A DNA stretch of 64,000 nucleotides. Origin: Acidithiobacillus sp. (GTDB taxonomy: Bacteria; Pseudomonadota; Gammaproteobacteria; Acidithiobacillales; Acidithiobacillaceae). The notes beneath the pieces are model-generated. The model was not told the origin of the DNA and searched no databases. It was given only the letters and a program-made list of their open reading frames with translations. The stretch is taken from assembly GCA_028697715.1 (NCBI GenBank), contig JAQVDS010000002.1, positions 85,502-149,501 of the forward strand, written 5' to 3'. Positions 10,989 through 25,129 of this stretch are shown here, in pieces; the first letter of the stretch is position 1; every line of letters starts with the position of its first letter. The position numbers were made by a program, and so were the translations under genes.

Positions 10989-13900
10989 TCAGCTAGCAGC
11001 GACCGTTTCCGTCTCGCTCTCGCTGCCACCGTCGAACAAACTCTCGCCGCGATTGCGTCGACGGCGGTGCTCGTGATAGGCAAGCCCGGTGCCGGCAGGC
11101 ACCAGACGGCCGACAATCACATTTTCCTTCAGGCCACGCAGATCATCGACGCGCCCGGAAACCGCCGCCTCGGTGAGAACGCGGGTGGTTTCCTGGAAGC
11201 TGGCCGCAGAGATGAAGGACTCCGTGGACAGACTCGCCTTGGTAATACCAAGCAGCATCGGCGTGAACCGCGCCGGCTCCTTGCCTGCTGCTTCGAGGGC
11301 GGAATTTTCTTCCTCTACCCGGGCGCGATCGACCTGATCGCCAGTGATGAAACTGCTGTCACCCGCGTGGGTGATCTCTACCTTACGCAACATCTGTCGC
11401 AGGATGACTTCGATATGCTTGTCGTTGATACGCACACCCTGGAGGCGATAGACATCCTGGACCTCGTCAACGATGTAATTGGCCAATGCCTGCACACCCA
11501 GAACACGAAGGATGTCGTGCGGTACCGGCTGCCCTTCCACCAGAGGTTCCCCGGGGCTGACTCGCTCACCTTCGTAGACGGTGACGTGACGTCCCTTGGG
11601 AATGAGATACTCGTGCGTATCACCATTTTCGTCGGTGATCAATAAGCGCTGCTTGCCCTTGGTGTCCTTGCCAAAACTGACGATACCATAATGCTCGGCA
11701 ATGATGGCATAGTCCTTGGGACGCCGAGCTTCGAAAAGCTCGGCCACACGCGGCAAACCACCGGTGATGTCACGGGTCTTACTGGTGCCTACTGGCAGAC
11801 GCGCCAGAGTGTCACCAGGCTGCACCTGCGTGCCATCCTGGACGGCGATGATCGCACGCGGTGGCAGGTAGTAACGCGCAGGAAGATCCGTCCCCGGCAA
11901 CTTGAGATCCTTGCCCTTGGCATCCTGCAGAAGGACCACAGGACGCAGATCGCGGCCGCTGGTCGGACGCTGTTTGGGATCGATCACTGCCTGGGTGCTC
12001 AGGCCGGTGATGTCGTCGGTCTGGGAGATGACGCTCTGGCCCTCAATGGCATCCTGCAGCGAGATCGTACCCGCGATCTCGCTGACAATGGGGCGCGTAT
12101 GCGGATCCCACTCGGCAATGCGCTTGCCAGGCGTTACTGCCTCGCCATCCTGGACCAGGATGGTGGCACCATAAGGCACTTTATAGCGTTCTTTTTCCCG
12201 ACCTTGCTCGTCGGTGACGGCAATTTCGCCATTACGGCCGACGACCACGTGGCGCCCACTGGGGTGCTCCACCGACCGCAAGCTGCTGTGGTAGCGAATC
12301 AAGCCACCCTGCTTGATGTCGATGCTACTCTGCGCCGCAGCACGACTTGCCGCCCCACCGATGTGGAAGGTCCGCATGGTCAGCTGGGTGCCGGGCTCGC
12401 CAATGGACTGCGCAGCGATCACACCCACTGCTTCGCCTGCGTTGACCAGGTGACCGCGCGCCAGATCGCGCCCATAGCAAAGGGCACAGACACCATAACG
12501 CGATTTGCAGGTCAGGGGAGACCGCACCTTGAGGGAGTCCACGCCCAGTTCGTCGAGCTGCCCAAGCAACTGCTCAGTAAGCAAGGTATTCCGCGGAATG
12601 GCAACCTCACCGGTGTTCGGATGCAAAATATCCTCCGCCGTCACCCGCCCGAGCACGCGCTCGCGCAACGCTTCGACCACCTCACCGCCCTCCACCAGGG
12701 CCATCATCGGCAGACCATCCTCGGTGCCGCAGTCATGCTCGACCACCACCAGATCCTGGGTCACGTCTACCAGACGACGAGTGAGGTACCCGGAGTTGGC
12801 GGTTTTCAGGGCAGTGTCGGCGAGGCCTTTTCGCGCGCCGTGGGTGGAAATGAAGTACTGCAATACATTCAGCCCTTCGCGGAAATTTGCGGTGATCGGC
12901 GTTTCGATGATCGAGCCATCCGGCTTGGCCATCAGTCCGCGCATACCGGCCAGCTGGCGTAACTGCGCCGCCGATCCGCGCGCGCCGGAGTCGGCCATCA
13001 TGTAGATGGAGTTGAAGGAGACCTGCTCGGTTTCCTTGCCATCGGGCAGGGTGACCTTTTCCTTGCTCACCCGGTCCATCATCGCCTTGGCGACCTCTTC
13101 GGTGGCGCGCGACCAGATATCGACCACCTTGTTATAGCGCTCGCCTTCGGTGACCAGACCAGAGGTGTACTGATCCTGGATGGTCTTCACCTCGTCCTCG
13201 GAGCGTGCCAGGATGACGTCCTTTTCTGGCGGCGTGACCATATCGCCGGCGCCGAAGGAGATGCCAGCACGGGTCGCCATGCGGTAACCGGTGTACATGA
13301 GTTGATCGGCAAAGACGACCGTGTCCTTGACACCGAGGGTGCGGTAACAGGTGTTGATCAGTTCGGCGATAGCCTTCTTTTTCAGCACCCGATCGATCAC
13401 CGCAAACGGCAAGCCTTCGGGCAGGATGTCGCTGAGCAGGGCACGGCCCACCGTGGTCTCGATGCGTTCACCACGGAAACGCATGGTGATACGCGCGTGC
13501 ATACCGACCTCGCCGTTGTCGTAGGCGCGGCGTACCTCGGCACTGTCGGCAAAGCGCATCCCCTGCCCCTTGGCGTCGAGGCGTTCCTGGGTCATGTAGT
13601 ACAGACCCAATACGATGTCCTGGGATGGGACGATGATCGGATCGCCGTTGGCCGGGCTGAGGATGTTGTTGGTTGACATCATCAGCGTGCGTGCTTCGAG
13701 CTGCGCTTCGAGAGAAAGCGGGACGTGCACGGCCATCTGGTCACCGTCGAAGTCGGCGTTGTAGGCAGCACAGACCAAGGGATGCAACTGGATCGCCTTG
13801 CCCTCGATCAGCACCGGCTCAAATGCCTGGATACCCAGACGGTGCAGAGTGGGCGCGCGGTTGAGCATCACCGGGTGTTCGCGGATCACCTCTTCGAGAA

Positions 13901-15137
13901 TATCCCAGACCTCCGGCTTTTCGGCCTCCACCAGGCGCTTCGCAGCCTTGATCGTGGTCGCCAGTCCGCGCTCTTCCAGCTTGTTGAAAATATAGGGCTT
14001 AAATAGTTCCAGCGCCATTTTTTTCGGCAGGCCGCACTGATGCAGACGTAACTCCGGACCCACGACAATCACCGAACGACCGGAGTAGTCGACCCGCTTG
14101 CCGAGCAGGTTCTGCCGAAAACGTCCCTGCTTGCCCTTGATCATGTCAGCCAGGGACTTGAGCGGGCGCTTGTTCGGACCGGCAATGGCGCGCCCGCGAC
14201 GGCCATTGTCGAGCAGCGCATCCACCGCCTCCTGTAACATGCGTTTTTCGTTGCGCACGATGATGTCCGGAGCCTTCAGTTCGAGCAGGCGCTTAAGGCG
14301 GTTGTTACGGTTGATCACCCGCCGATAGAGATCGTTCAGGTCCGAGGTCGCAAAGCGGCCGCCATCCAGGGGTACCAGCGGACGCAGATCCGGTGGCAGC
14401 ACCGGCAGGACTTCGAGAATCATCCATTCGGGTCGGTTACCGGAACTGACGAAGGACTCGAGGATCTTCAATCGCTTGGCCAGCTTCTTGGTCTTAGTGT
14501 CAGAGTTACTGGCGAGAAGCTCCTCGCGAATCTGTTCGATCTCGCTTTCCAACGGGATGCCCTTGAGCAGTTCCCGGATGCCCTCTGCGCCCATCATCGC
14601 GCGGAATTGATCACCATACGCTTCTAAGGCATCGAGATACTGATCCTCGCTGAGAATCTGTCCGCGCTGCAGATCCGTGACCCCGAGATCGACATCAATA
14701 ACCACATAGGCCTCGAAGTACAGGACTCGCTCGATATCCCGCAAGGGCATATCCAGAATCATGCCCATGCGACTGGGCAGGGACTTCAGGAACCAGATGT
14801 GCGCCACGGGGCTGGCCAATTCGATGTGCCCCATGCGCTCACGACGCACGCGCGCCTGCGTGACTTCCACACCGCACTTTTCGCAGACCACGCCACGATG
14901 CTTGAGACGTTTGTACTTACCGCAAAGACACTCGTAGTCTTTGATTGGACCAAAGATCTTGGCACAGAACAGGCCTTCGCGCTCGGGTTTGAAGGTCCGA
15001 TAGTTGATGGTCTCCGGCTTCTTGACTTCGCCGTAAGACCAGGAGCGGATCTTATCCGGCGACGCAATGCCAATGCGGATGGCATCGAATTCTTCCTGCC
15101 GATCGTTCTGCTTGAAAAGCTTGAGGAGGTTGTTCAA
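10989..15137 (-). CDS. rpoC: RNA polymerase beta' subunit
   Basis: This is the largest RNA polymerase subunit, carrying the active-site magnesium. The 1382-residue product shows the N-terminal zinc site Cys70, Cys72, Cys85 and Cys88 (YECLCGKY and CEKCGVE), the catalytic NADFDGDQM motif near residue 460 and the second zinc site in [17 protein letters not shown] near residue 890. The start is a TTG (15135-15137, encoding [10 protein letters not shown]) with AAGGAAGAG eight bases upstream; no ATG or GTG is nearer. It follows rpoB by 33 bp. Confidence 0.98.
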   Translation of the reverse strand: MNNLLKLFKQNDRQEEFDAIRIGIASPDKIRSWSYGEVKKPETINYRTFKPEREGLFCAKIFGPIKDYECLCGKYKRLKHRGVVCEKCGVEVTQARVRRERMGHIELASPVAHIWFLKSLPSRMGMILDMPLRDIERVLYFEAYVVIDVDLGVTDLQRGQILSEDQYLDALEAYGDQFRAMMGAEGIRELLKGIPLESEIEQIREELLASNSDTKTKKLAKRLKILESFVSSGNRPEWMILEVLPVLPPDLRPLVPLDGGRFATSDLNDLYRRVINRNNRLKRLLELKAPDIIVRNEKRMLQEAVDALLDNGRRGRAIAGPNKRPLKSLADMIKGKQGRFRQNLLGKRVDYSGRSVIVVGPELRLHQCGLPKKMALELFKPYIFNKLEERGLATTIKAAKRLVEAEKPEVWDILEEVIREHPVMLNRAPTLHRLGIQAFEPVLIEGKAIQLHPLVCAAYNADFDGDQMAVHVPLSLEAQLEARTLMMSTNNILSPANGDPIIVPSQDIVLGLYYMTQERLDAKGQGMRFADSAEVRRAYDNGEVGMHARITMRFRGERIETTVGRALLSDILPEGLPFAVIDRVLKKKAIAELINTCYRTLGVKDTVVFADQLMYTGYRMATRAGISFGAGDMVTPPEKDVILARSEDEVKTIQDQYTSGLVTEGERYNKVVDIWSRATEEVAKAMMDRVSKEKVTLPDGKETEQVSFNSIYMMADSGARGSAAQLRQLAGMRGLMAKPDGSIIETPITANFREGLNVLQYFISTHGARKGLADTALKTANSGYLTRRLVDVTQDLVVVEHDCGTEDGLPMMALVEGGEVVEALRERVLGRVTAEDILHPNTGEVAIPRNTLLTEQLLGQLDELGVDSLKVRSPLTCKSRYGVCALCYGRDLARGHLVNAGEAVGVIAAQSIGEPGTQLTMRTFHIGGAASRAAAQSSIDIKQGGLIRYHSSLRSVEHPSGRHVVVGRNGEIAVTDEQGREKERYKVPYGATILVQDGEAVTPGKRIAEWDPHTRPIVSEIAGTISLQDAIEGQSVISQTDDITGLSTQAVIDPKQRPTSGRDLRPVVLLQDAKGKDLKLPGTDLPARYYLPPRAIIAVQDGTQVQPGDTLARLPVGTSKTRDITGGLPRVAELFEARRPKDYAIIAEHYGIVSFGKDTKGKQRLLITDENGDTHEYLIPKGRHVTVYEGERVSPGEPLVEGQPVPHDILRVLGVQALANYIVDEVQDVYRLQGVRINDKHIEVILRQMLRKVEITHAGDSSFITGDQVDRARVEEENSALEAAGKEPARFTPMLLGITKASLSTESFISAASFQETTRVLTEAAVSGRVDDLRGLKENVIVGRLVPAGTGLAYHEHRRRRNRGESLFDGGSESETETVAAS

Positions 15138-15170
15138 GTGACTCTTCCTTATCCGAAGCCTGCGGATACC

Positions 15171-19259
<4,089 letters not shown>

Positions 19260-19294
19260 GAGTGCTCCGCGCGATAGTCGCTAGATTACGAACC

Positions 19295-19348
19295 AAAAAG
19301 ACGGCATGCCGCCAATAATGAGGGGCTGACGACCAAAGGTCGCCAGCC
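19295..19348 (-). terminator. Candidate attenuator between rplL and rpoB
   Basis: In the RNA sense, an 11-bp stem (GGCTGGCGACC with GGTCGTCAGCC, one G-U pair, loop TTT) lies at 19324-19348. A shorter hairpin built around CGGCATGCCG follows, with TTTTT at 19295-19299. In E. coli an attenuator and an RNase III site occupy this same gap and lower rpoBC expression relative to the ribosomal proteins. The stem is seen; partial termination is inferred from position and the T run. Confidence 0.55.
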
Positions 19349-19371
19349 ATGTAGGGTAGAGACAGAAAATC

Positions 19372-19761
19372 TTACTTGATCTCGGCCTCGGCACCCGCTT
19401 CCACCAACTGCTTCTTGATGTCTTCCGCTTCCGCCTTGGCAATACCTTCCTTGACCGGCTTCGGGGCGCCATCCACCAGGTCCTTGGCTTCTTTCAGACC
19501 CAGACCGGTAATGGCACGCACCACCTTGATGGTATTTACCTTGTTGGCACCAGCGCTGGTCAGGATGACGTCAAATTCTGTCTGCTCTTCCGCTGCAGCA
19601 GACGCTTCGCCCGCACCACCCGCAGCGGCACCCGGGGCAGCCACGGCAACCGCAGCGGCGGATACGCCAAACTTCTCTTCCATGTCCTTGATCAGCTCGG
19701 AGAGCTCGAGGACGGTCATGCCAGCAATGGCATCCAGAATTTCTGCTTTTGATAAGGCCAT
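19372..19761 (-). CDS. rplL: 50S ribosomal protein bL12 (L7/L12)
   Basis: bL12 forms the flexible stalk that recruits and stimulates translational GTPases. The 129-residue product has an N-terminal dimerisation domain ([26 protein letters not shown]), an alanine-rich hinge (about residues 35-58) and the C-terminal domain [40 protein letters not shown]. It lies 24 bp after rplJ. The ATG is at 19759-19761. Confidence 0.97.
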   Translation of the reverse strand: MALSKAEILDAIAGMTVLELSELIKDMEEKFGVSAAAVAVAAPGAAAGGAGEASAAAEEQTEFDVILTSAGANKVNTIKVVRAITGLGLKEAKDLVDGAPKPVKEGIAKAEAEDIKKQLVEAGAEAEIK

Positions 19762-19785
19762 GATCTTGTTGCTCCTAAAAATGAA

Positions 19786-20304
19786 TTACGCTGCTTGATC
19801 GCGCACAGCCGCGAGGGTGCGGACGAAACGCCCGGGAACCTCGTTGAGGGTACGCACAAAGGTAGAGATGGGTGCCTGCATGGTTCCCATGAGCTTGGCC
19901 AGCAATTCTTCCCGCGAGGGCATCTTGCTGAGCTGCTGGAGCGCCTTCGCATCCATCAACTTGGCTCCCAGGGCACCACCGGTAATGACGAATTTGTCGT
20001 TGCCCTTGGCAAAGTCGGTCAGGACCTTGGCCACGGCCACGGGATCTTCGCTGGCCGCGAAAACCAGGGGACCGCTGAGCAACGGATTCATCACCGCAAA
20101 GTCGGTGTCTGCCAATGCACGTTTGAGGAGGGTGTTCTTGACCACCTGCACATGCACTGACTGCTTGCGCGCCGCAACACGGAGCGCCGTCATCTGAGCG
20201 ACGCTCAGACCCCGGTACTCGGCTACCGCCATCGCTTGCACATTCGCCAACTTTGCTTGCAGGGCAGCAACTACTTGCTCTTTATCAGCGAGTTTGAGAC
20301 TCAC
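19786..20304 (-). CDS. rplJ: 50S ribosomal protein uL10
   Basis: uL10 anchors L7/L12 dimers to 23S rRNA and, as the L10-L12 complex, represses its own mRNA. The 172-residue product has [38 protein letters not shown] at its N-terminus and a long C-terminal helix for L12 binding. The start is GTG (20302-20304) with an excellent GGAGGT eight bases upstream. The 147-bp gap before it matches an L10 leader. Confidence 0.96.
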   Translation of the reverse strand: MSLKLADKEQVVAALQAKLANVQAMAVAEYRGLSVAQMTALRVAARKQSVHVQVVKNTLLKRALADTDFAVMNPLLSGPLVFAASEDPVAVAKVLTDFAKGNDKFVITGGALGAKLMDAKALQQLSKMPSREELLAKLMGTMQAPISTFVRTLNEVPGRFVRTLAAVRDQAA

Positions 20305-20451
20305 GGTTTGCTACCTCCAGTTGGACAGAGGCGGCCAGAAATTCCTGGCGCGCCGTCGCCTACGCAGGGTATGGGTTTGAGGCAGAGGCCCCCTGCGGTC
20401 TTTGAACGCCGGCTTGCGCCGACACATCCCGCCAAAATGGCAGAATTCCTC
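20305..20451 (-). promoter_or_regulatory. Probable L10 leader (autogenous control region)
   Basis: This 147-bp stretch between rplA and rplJ is rich in potential stems, for example CCGGCG opposite CGCCGG-like segments and the GGCGCGCCAGGAATTTCTGG element near 20330-20350 that precedes the GGAGGT of rplJ. In most bacteria the L10-L12 complex binds a leader at precisely this place. The assignment rests on position, length and folding potential; a covariance-model match to the L10 leader family would settle it. Confidence 0.6.
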
Positions 20452-21141
20452 TTACAACCCGGCAGGATCCACGGCGACGCCGGGGCCCATGGTCGGGTTG
20501 ACACTGATCTTGCGAATATAAATACCTTTACTGGTGGCCGGCTTCGCCTTCTTCACGCTGTCGAGCAGTGCGAGGAAGTTGGCATGTAGGTCCTCTACCG
20601 AGAAAGATGCCTTGCCAATACTGCTGTGGACGATACCACCCTTGTCAGCGCGGTAACGGACCTGACCGCCCTTGGCGTTTTGCACCGCCGTGCGAACGTC
20701 GGCGGTTACCGTGCCGACCTTCGGATTGGGCATCAAACCACGCGGGCCCAGCACCGGACCCAGGGCGCCCACCACGCGCATGGCATCTGGGGTGGCGATG
20801 ACCACATCGAAATCCATCTGCCCCGCCTTTACCTGCTCGGCGAGATCTTCCATACCCACCAGATCGGCACCCGCCTCTTTGGCTTCGCTGGCCTTTTCGC
20901 CGGTGGCGAAGACTGCTACACGCATCGTCTTGCCAGTACCCTTGGGGAGCACCACCGCGCCGCGGACCACCTGGTCCGACTTTCGCGGATCAATGCCGAG
21001 ACCGATCGCGACATCCACCGATTCCGGAAATTTGGCGGTGGCCGTCTGCTTTACCAGAGCCAGCGCCTCTTCGAGATTATAGCGCTGACTGCGGTCGATC
21101 AGGGCGCGCGCCGCAATGATACGCTTCGATTTCTGTGCCAT
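20452..21141 (-). CDS. rplA: 50S ribosomal protein uL1
   Basis: uL1 forms the mobile L1 stalk that guides deacylated tRNA out of the E site. The 229-residue product has [29 protein letters not shown] and the signature [19 protein letters not shown] near residues 128-147. ATG at 21139-21141, three bases after the rplK stop, so the pair is probably coupled. Confidence 0.97.
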   Translation of the reverse strand: MAQKSKRIIAARALIDRSQRYNLEEALALVKQTATAKFPESVDVAIGLGIDPRKSDQVVRGAVVLPKGTGKTMRVAVFATGEKASEAKEAGADLVGMEDLAEQVKAGQMDFDVVIATPDAMRVVGALGPVLGPRGLMPNPKVGTVTADVRTAVQNAKGGQVRYRADKGGIVHSSIGKASFSVEDLHANFLALLDSVKKAKPATSKGIYIRKISVNPTMGPGVAVDPAGL

Positions 21142-21144
21142 CGC

Positions 21145-21573
21145 TTATCCCTCCACCGTCAGACCCATACTGCGGGCCGTTCCACGAATGCTGCGCTTGG
21201 CCGCTTCCAGGTCCTCAGTATTCAGATCCGGCAACTTGGTCTTGGCAATTTCTTCTACCTGAGCTTCCGTCACCTTACCGACCTTGTTGGTGTTGGGACG
21301 TCCACTACCTGACTTGAGCCCAGCAGCTTTCAGCAGCAGCACCGGCGCTGGCGGCGTCTTGACGATGAAACTGAAGCTCTTGTCGGCAAACACCGTGATG
21401 ACCACCGGCAGCGGCAATCCCGGCTCAATGCCTTGGGTTTGCGCATTGAATGCCTTGCAAAACTCCATGATGTTCAAGCCGCGCTGGCCCAAAGCCGGAC
21501 CAATAGGTGGACTGGGGTTGGCCTGGGTGGCCTTCACCTGGAGCTTGATATAGCCCGTAATTTTCTTTGCCAT
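21145..21573 (-). CDS. rplK: 50S ribosomal protein uL11
   Basis: uL11 forms the GTPase-associated centre and is needed for RelA activation during starvation. The 142-residue product carries the proline-rich N-terminal [33 protein letters not shown] and the RNA-binding C-terminal domain with the [24 protein letters not shown] motif. It follows nusG by 49 bp; I see no separate promoter in that gap. Confidence 0.97.
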   Translation of the reverse strand: MAKKITGYIKLQVKATQANPSPPIGPALGQRGLNIMEFCKAFNAQTQGIEPGLPLPVVITVFADKSFSFIVKTPPAPVLLLKAAGLKSGSGRPNTNKVGKVTEAQVEEIAKTKLPDLNTEDLEAAKRSIRGTARSMGLTVEG

Positions 21574-21622
21574 GCTGACTCCTTGAGGTACAAGCGCCGT
21601 GCGGCTCCCTCAGATGATAAAA

Positions 21623-22156
21623 TCAGATCTTTTCGACCTGACCGAAATCCAGCTCCACTGGAGTGGAGCGTCCAAAAATGGTTACCGAGACGCGCAGTTT
21701 GCTCTTCTCGAAATTCACCTCTTCCACCACGCCATTGAAGTCCTTGAAGGGACCTTCAATGACGCGAACCTGCTCACCTGGCTCAAAAGTGAACTTGGGA
21801 CGCGGTTTCTCCACCCCTTCCTTGATCCGCTTGAGAATCGCGTCGGCCTCTGCCTCGGAGAGAGGATGCGGTTTACCGACACTCCCGCCCACGAACCCGG
21901 TAACCCGCGGCGTGTTTTTGACCAGATGCCAGGTCAGATCGTTCATCTCCATTTGCACCAGCACATACCCCGGGTAAAACATCCGCTGGGAGGTTGCCCG
22001 CTGCCCATTGCGCATCTCTACCACTTCCTCCACCGGGACCAGGATTTCACCAAACTGATCCGCCAAACCCTCGCGCCGAGCGCGCTCACGGATCTCTGCC
22101 TGCACCCGCTTTTCGAAACTGGAAAAGGCATGTACCACATACCAACGCATTGCCAT
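21623..22156 (-). CDS. nusG: Transcription termination/antitermination factor NusG
   Basis: NusG binds RNA polymerase with its N-terminal domain and Rho or S10 with its C-terminal KOW domain, coupling transcription to translation. The 177-residue product starts [19 protein letters not shown] (ATG 22154-22156; a second ATG two codons in is possible) and has the KOW segment [24 protein letters not shown] near residues 120-145. The open frame extends 20 codons upstream into secE but without NusG similarity. The start lies two bases after the secE stop. Confidence 0.97.
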   Translation of the reverse strand: MAMRWYVVHAFSSFEKRVQAEIRERARREGLADQFGEILVPVEEVVEMRNGQRATSQRMFYPGYVLVQMEMNDLTWHLVKNTPRVTGFVGGSVGKPHPLSEAEADAILKRIKEGVEKPRPKFTFEPGEQVRVIEGPFKDFNGVVEEVNFEKSKLRVSVTIFGRSTPVELDFGQVEKI

Positions 22157-22158
22157 GA

Positions 22159-22506
22159 CTAGGCGCCTCCCAAGGCAAAACGCACGACCGCCAGCAAGGC
22201 CAGATCCACCAGCCACAAAAACAGAGCGATGACAATGATCAGCCCGAGAATGACTGCGGTGCTGCGCAGCAGTTCAGGGCGGCTGGGCCACACCACCTTG
22301 CGCAGCTCTACATAGGCCTCACGAAAGAACTGCAGCAGTGTAGACGCGCCCTCGCTCCAGGCAAAAAAGCCTAGCGCGAACAGGAGACCCACAATCAGAG
22401 CGATACTGGGTACGTACGTGCCGAAATGGAGCGGAATCAGAAAATAGGCGAGCACCCCCAAGGCAGCAAAAAATGCCGCAGCATAGAGTTTCACTTTTTC
22501 TGACAT
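22159..22506 (-). CDS. secE: Preprotein translocase subunit SecE
   Basis: SecE clamps SecY in the inner-membrane translocon. The 115-residue product has three predicted membrane segments (about residues 6-25, 33-50 and 85-110), as in gammaproteobacterial SecE, and the conserved amphipathic signature [19 protein letters not shown] at about residues 65-83. AGGAAGC precedes the ATG (22504-22506). It lies 20 bp downstream of tRNA-Trp and two bases ahead of nusG. Confidence 0.96.
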   Translation of the reverse strand: MSEKVKLYAAAFFAALGVLAYFLIPLHFGTYVPSIALIVGLLFALGFFAWSEGASTLLQFFREAYVELRKVVWPSRPELLRSTAVILGLIIVIALFLWLVDLALLAVVRFALGGA

Positions 22507-22526
22507 GAATGCCGCTTCCTAAAAAA

Positions 22527-22602
22527 TGGCAGGGCAGGAGGGGCTCGAACCCCCAACCTGCGGTTTTGGAGACCGCTGCTCTACCAGTTGAGCTACTGCC
22601 CT
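22527..22602 (-). tRNA. tRNA-Trp (anticodon CCA)
   Basis: The minus strand folds as a 76-nt cloverleaf with CCA encoded: acceptor AGGGCAG pairs with CTGCCCT, anticodon stem GCGGT with ACCGC around loop CTCCAAA, and a GGTTCGAGC T arm. The CCA anticodon reads UGG. It lies between tuf2 and secE and is probably processed from their common transcript. Confidence 0.97.
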
Positions 22603-22614
22603 GCAGAAACATAG

Positions 22615-22631
22615 GCGGCCACATCGGCCGC
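22615..22631 (-). other. Perfect hairpin between tuf2 and tRNA-Trp
   Basis: GCGGCC and GGCCGC flank a 5-base loop (GATGT) 12 bp before the 5' end of tRNA-Trp. No T run follows, so it is not a standard terminator; a processing or mRNA-stabilising structure is possible. Confidence 0.35.
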
Positions 22632-22672
22632 GCCGTCGATGGAGTCTAGCAAAGTAGACCCCAACCCGCGAG

Positions 22673-23863
<1,191 letters not shown>

Positions 23864-23906
23864 TCAGAGACCCTCTCCAATCAAAACCAAAAGCGACGTA
23901 ACAAAA

Positions 23907-23982
<76 letters not shown>

Positions 23983-23988
23983 CAAACT

Positions 23989-24062
<74 letters not shown>

Positions 24063-24082
24063 ACGACCGAACTCGGCAAATC

Positions 24083-24167
24083 TGGTGGAGGGGGGAGGAT
24101 TCGAACCTCCGAAGGCAGAGCCGTCAGATTTACAGTCTGATCCCTTTGACCGCTCGGGAACCCCTCC
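24083..24167 (-). tRNA. tRNA-Tyr (anticodon GTA)
   Basis: An 85-nt class II tRNA with encoded CCA: acceptor GGAGGGG pairs with CCCCTCC, anticodon loop CTGTAAA in a CAGA stem, and a long variable arm (CGGCTCTGCCTTCG). It is the first gene of the tRNA-tuf2 transcript, about 8 bases from the predicted transcription start. Confidence 0.97.
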
Positions 24168-24181
24168 AGCGGTAGCGGCGA

Positions 24182-24210
24182 ATTATTACTTCGTCCCCCG
24201 TCACTGTCAA
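24182..24210 (-). promoter_or_regulatory. Sigma-70-type promoter for tRNA-Tyr-Gly-Thr-tuf2
   Basis: On the minus strand TTGACA (24205-24210) and AATAAT (24182-24187) are spaced by 17 bp, and transcription would start about 8 bases before the 5' end of tRNA-Tyr. The discriminator is TCGCCGC, GC-rich as in stringently controlled stable-RNA promoters. No other promoter of this quality appears before the one at rpsL, so this one may feed secE through rpoC too. Confidence 0.85.
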
Positions 24211-24297
24211 GACTTTTTCAGCGCTCTAACTGATCAGGCGGACAGGTATTTTGATGCCAATCGATGCCTTTCCAGACAGGGGCAAGGTACGCGCGCC

Positions 24298-24326
24298 TTG
24301 ACAGCGTTGTCGAATTACAACATTCT
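24298..24326 (+). promoter_or_regulatory. Possible promoter for the OmpA-domain gene
   Basis: A perfect TTGACA (24298-24303) is followed after 17 bp by CATTCT, a poor -10 (3 of 6). It points toward the gene starting at 24400. The -35 alone carries the call, so confidence is modest. Confidence 0.35.
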
Positions 24327-24399
24327 TCCGCTTGTTGTAAAAATACCGTTGCCTTGTCCGTGGCACGGCTCTACATTTGGTATTGAGGAGGGTATTACA

Positions 24400-25050
24400 A
24401 TGTCGAACAATCTGCGATTGACGCTGGCACTTTCTGTCGCTGCGGTACTTAGCTCCAGCACGGCTCTGGCTAGCACCAGCCCCTATGAGGGGTATGCGGT
24501 AAATGCCCAGGGAGCGCCGGTGGTCACCGCGAAAGGCCAATGCGTACGCGGCGGACGACCGGACACCAACGGGCCAGCCCCTGCCTATTGCGTGCCTCCG
24601 GTAAAGGTCGCCGCCCCTGCTCCGTCACCCGCACCTGCAGCCGCCCCGGCACCCATTGCGCCCGTCGAGCAGACAGTGCTGGTCAGCAAACCAATCACCA
24701 TCACCGGAATCAACTTCAAGTTCGATTCTTACAAACTCCTTGACCATGACATCAAGGTTCTCGACGAGGTGGCCGACTTCGCCAAAAATCATCCTGACGC
24801 GGTGCTCAACGTAAATGGATACTGCAGCAAGGTAGGTACGTACGCGTACAATCTGAAGCTGTCCAAGCAACGGGCAGAGAGTGTGGCGCAGTACCTGGAG
24901 AACCATGGAGTCAGCCGGAGTCGCATGGTGCTCAAGGGCCATTCCTACGATGATCCTGTTGCCAGCAACGCTACCGCTCAGGGACGTTTTCTCAACCAGC
25001 GTGTAGAGATCAACAGCACAATCAAGGTCGAAAAGACCGTAACCAAATAA
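24400..25050 (+). CDS. OmpA-domain outer-membrane/periplasmic protein
   Basis: The 216-residue product has a clear signal peptide (cleavage likely after ALA at residue 24), a short region with two cysteines (Cys48 and Cys64) that could form a disulfide, a proline-alanine linker (residues 68-90) and a C-terminal OmpA-like peptidoglycan-binding domain (about residues 95-207; NFKFDSYKL, NLKLSKQRAESVAQYL, GRFLNQRVEI). In the ligand loop the usual Thr-Asp is replaced by Cys-Ser at 142-143. The start is the ATG with GAGGAGGG seven bases upstream. It is a single gene, with a terminator directly behind. The exact partner is unknown. Confidence 0.88.
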   Translation: MSNNLRLTLALSVAAVLSSSTALASTSPYEGYAVNAQGAPVVTAKGQCVRGGRPDTNGPAPAYCVPPVKVAAPAPSPAPAAAPAPIAPVEQTVLVSKPITITGINFKFDSYKLLDHDIKVLDEVADFAKNHPDAVLNVNGYCSKVGTYAYNLKLSKQRAESVAQYLENHGVSRSRMVLKGHSYDDPVASNATAQGRFLNQRVEINSTIKVEKTVTK

Positions 25051-25072
25051 GAGCAGACAGCTGTTTAGTTCT

Positions 25073-25095
25073 GGGCCCTGCGGGGCCCTTTTTCG
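25073..25095 (+). terminator. Intrinsic terminator after the OmpA-domain gene
   Basis: GGGCCC and GGGCCC form a GC-only 6-bp stem with loop TGCG, followed immediately by TTTTTC. It lies 23 bp after the stop codon. Confidence 0.88.
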
Positions 25096-25114
25096 TCCTA
25101 TTCTCTGGTAAGCA

Positions 25115-25123
25115 TGCTAGAAT
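25115..25123 (+). promoter_or_regulatory. Extended -10 element, possible leaderless start for ubiB
   Basis: TGCTAGAAT fits an extended -10 (TGn plus TAGAAT, 5 of 6). It ends 6 bases before the ubiB ATG, which would put the transcription start on the A of the start codon. No Shine-Dalgarno sequence precedes ubiB. Confidence 0.45.
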
Positions 25124-25129
25124 CCCGCC

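Noticed and set aside
22615..22631. Hairpin before tRNA-Trp as a terminator after tuf2
   Set aside because: No T run follows it and tRNA-Trp and secE need transcription from upstream; I list it only as a structure.
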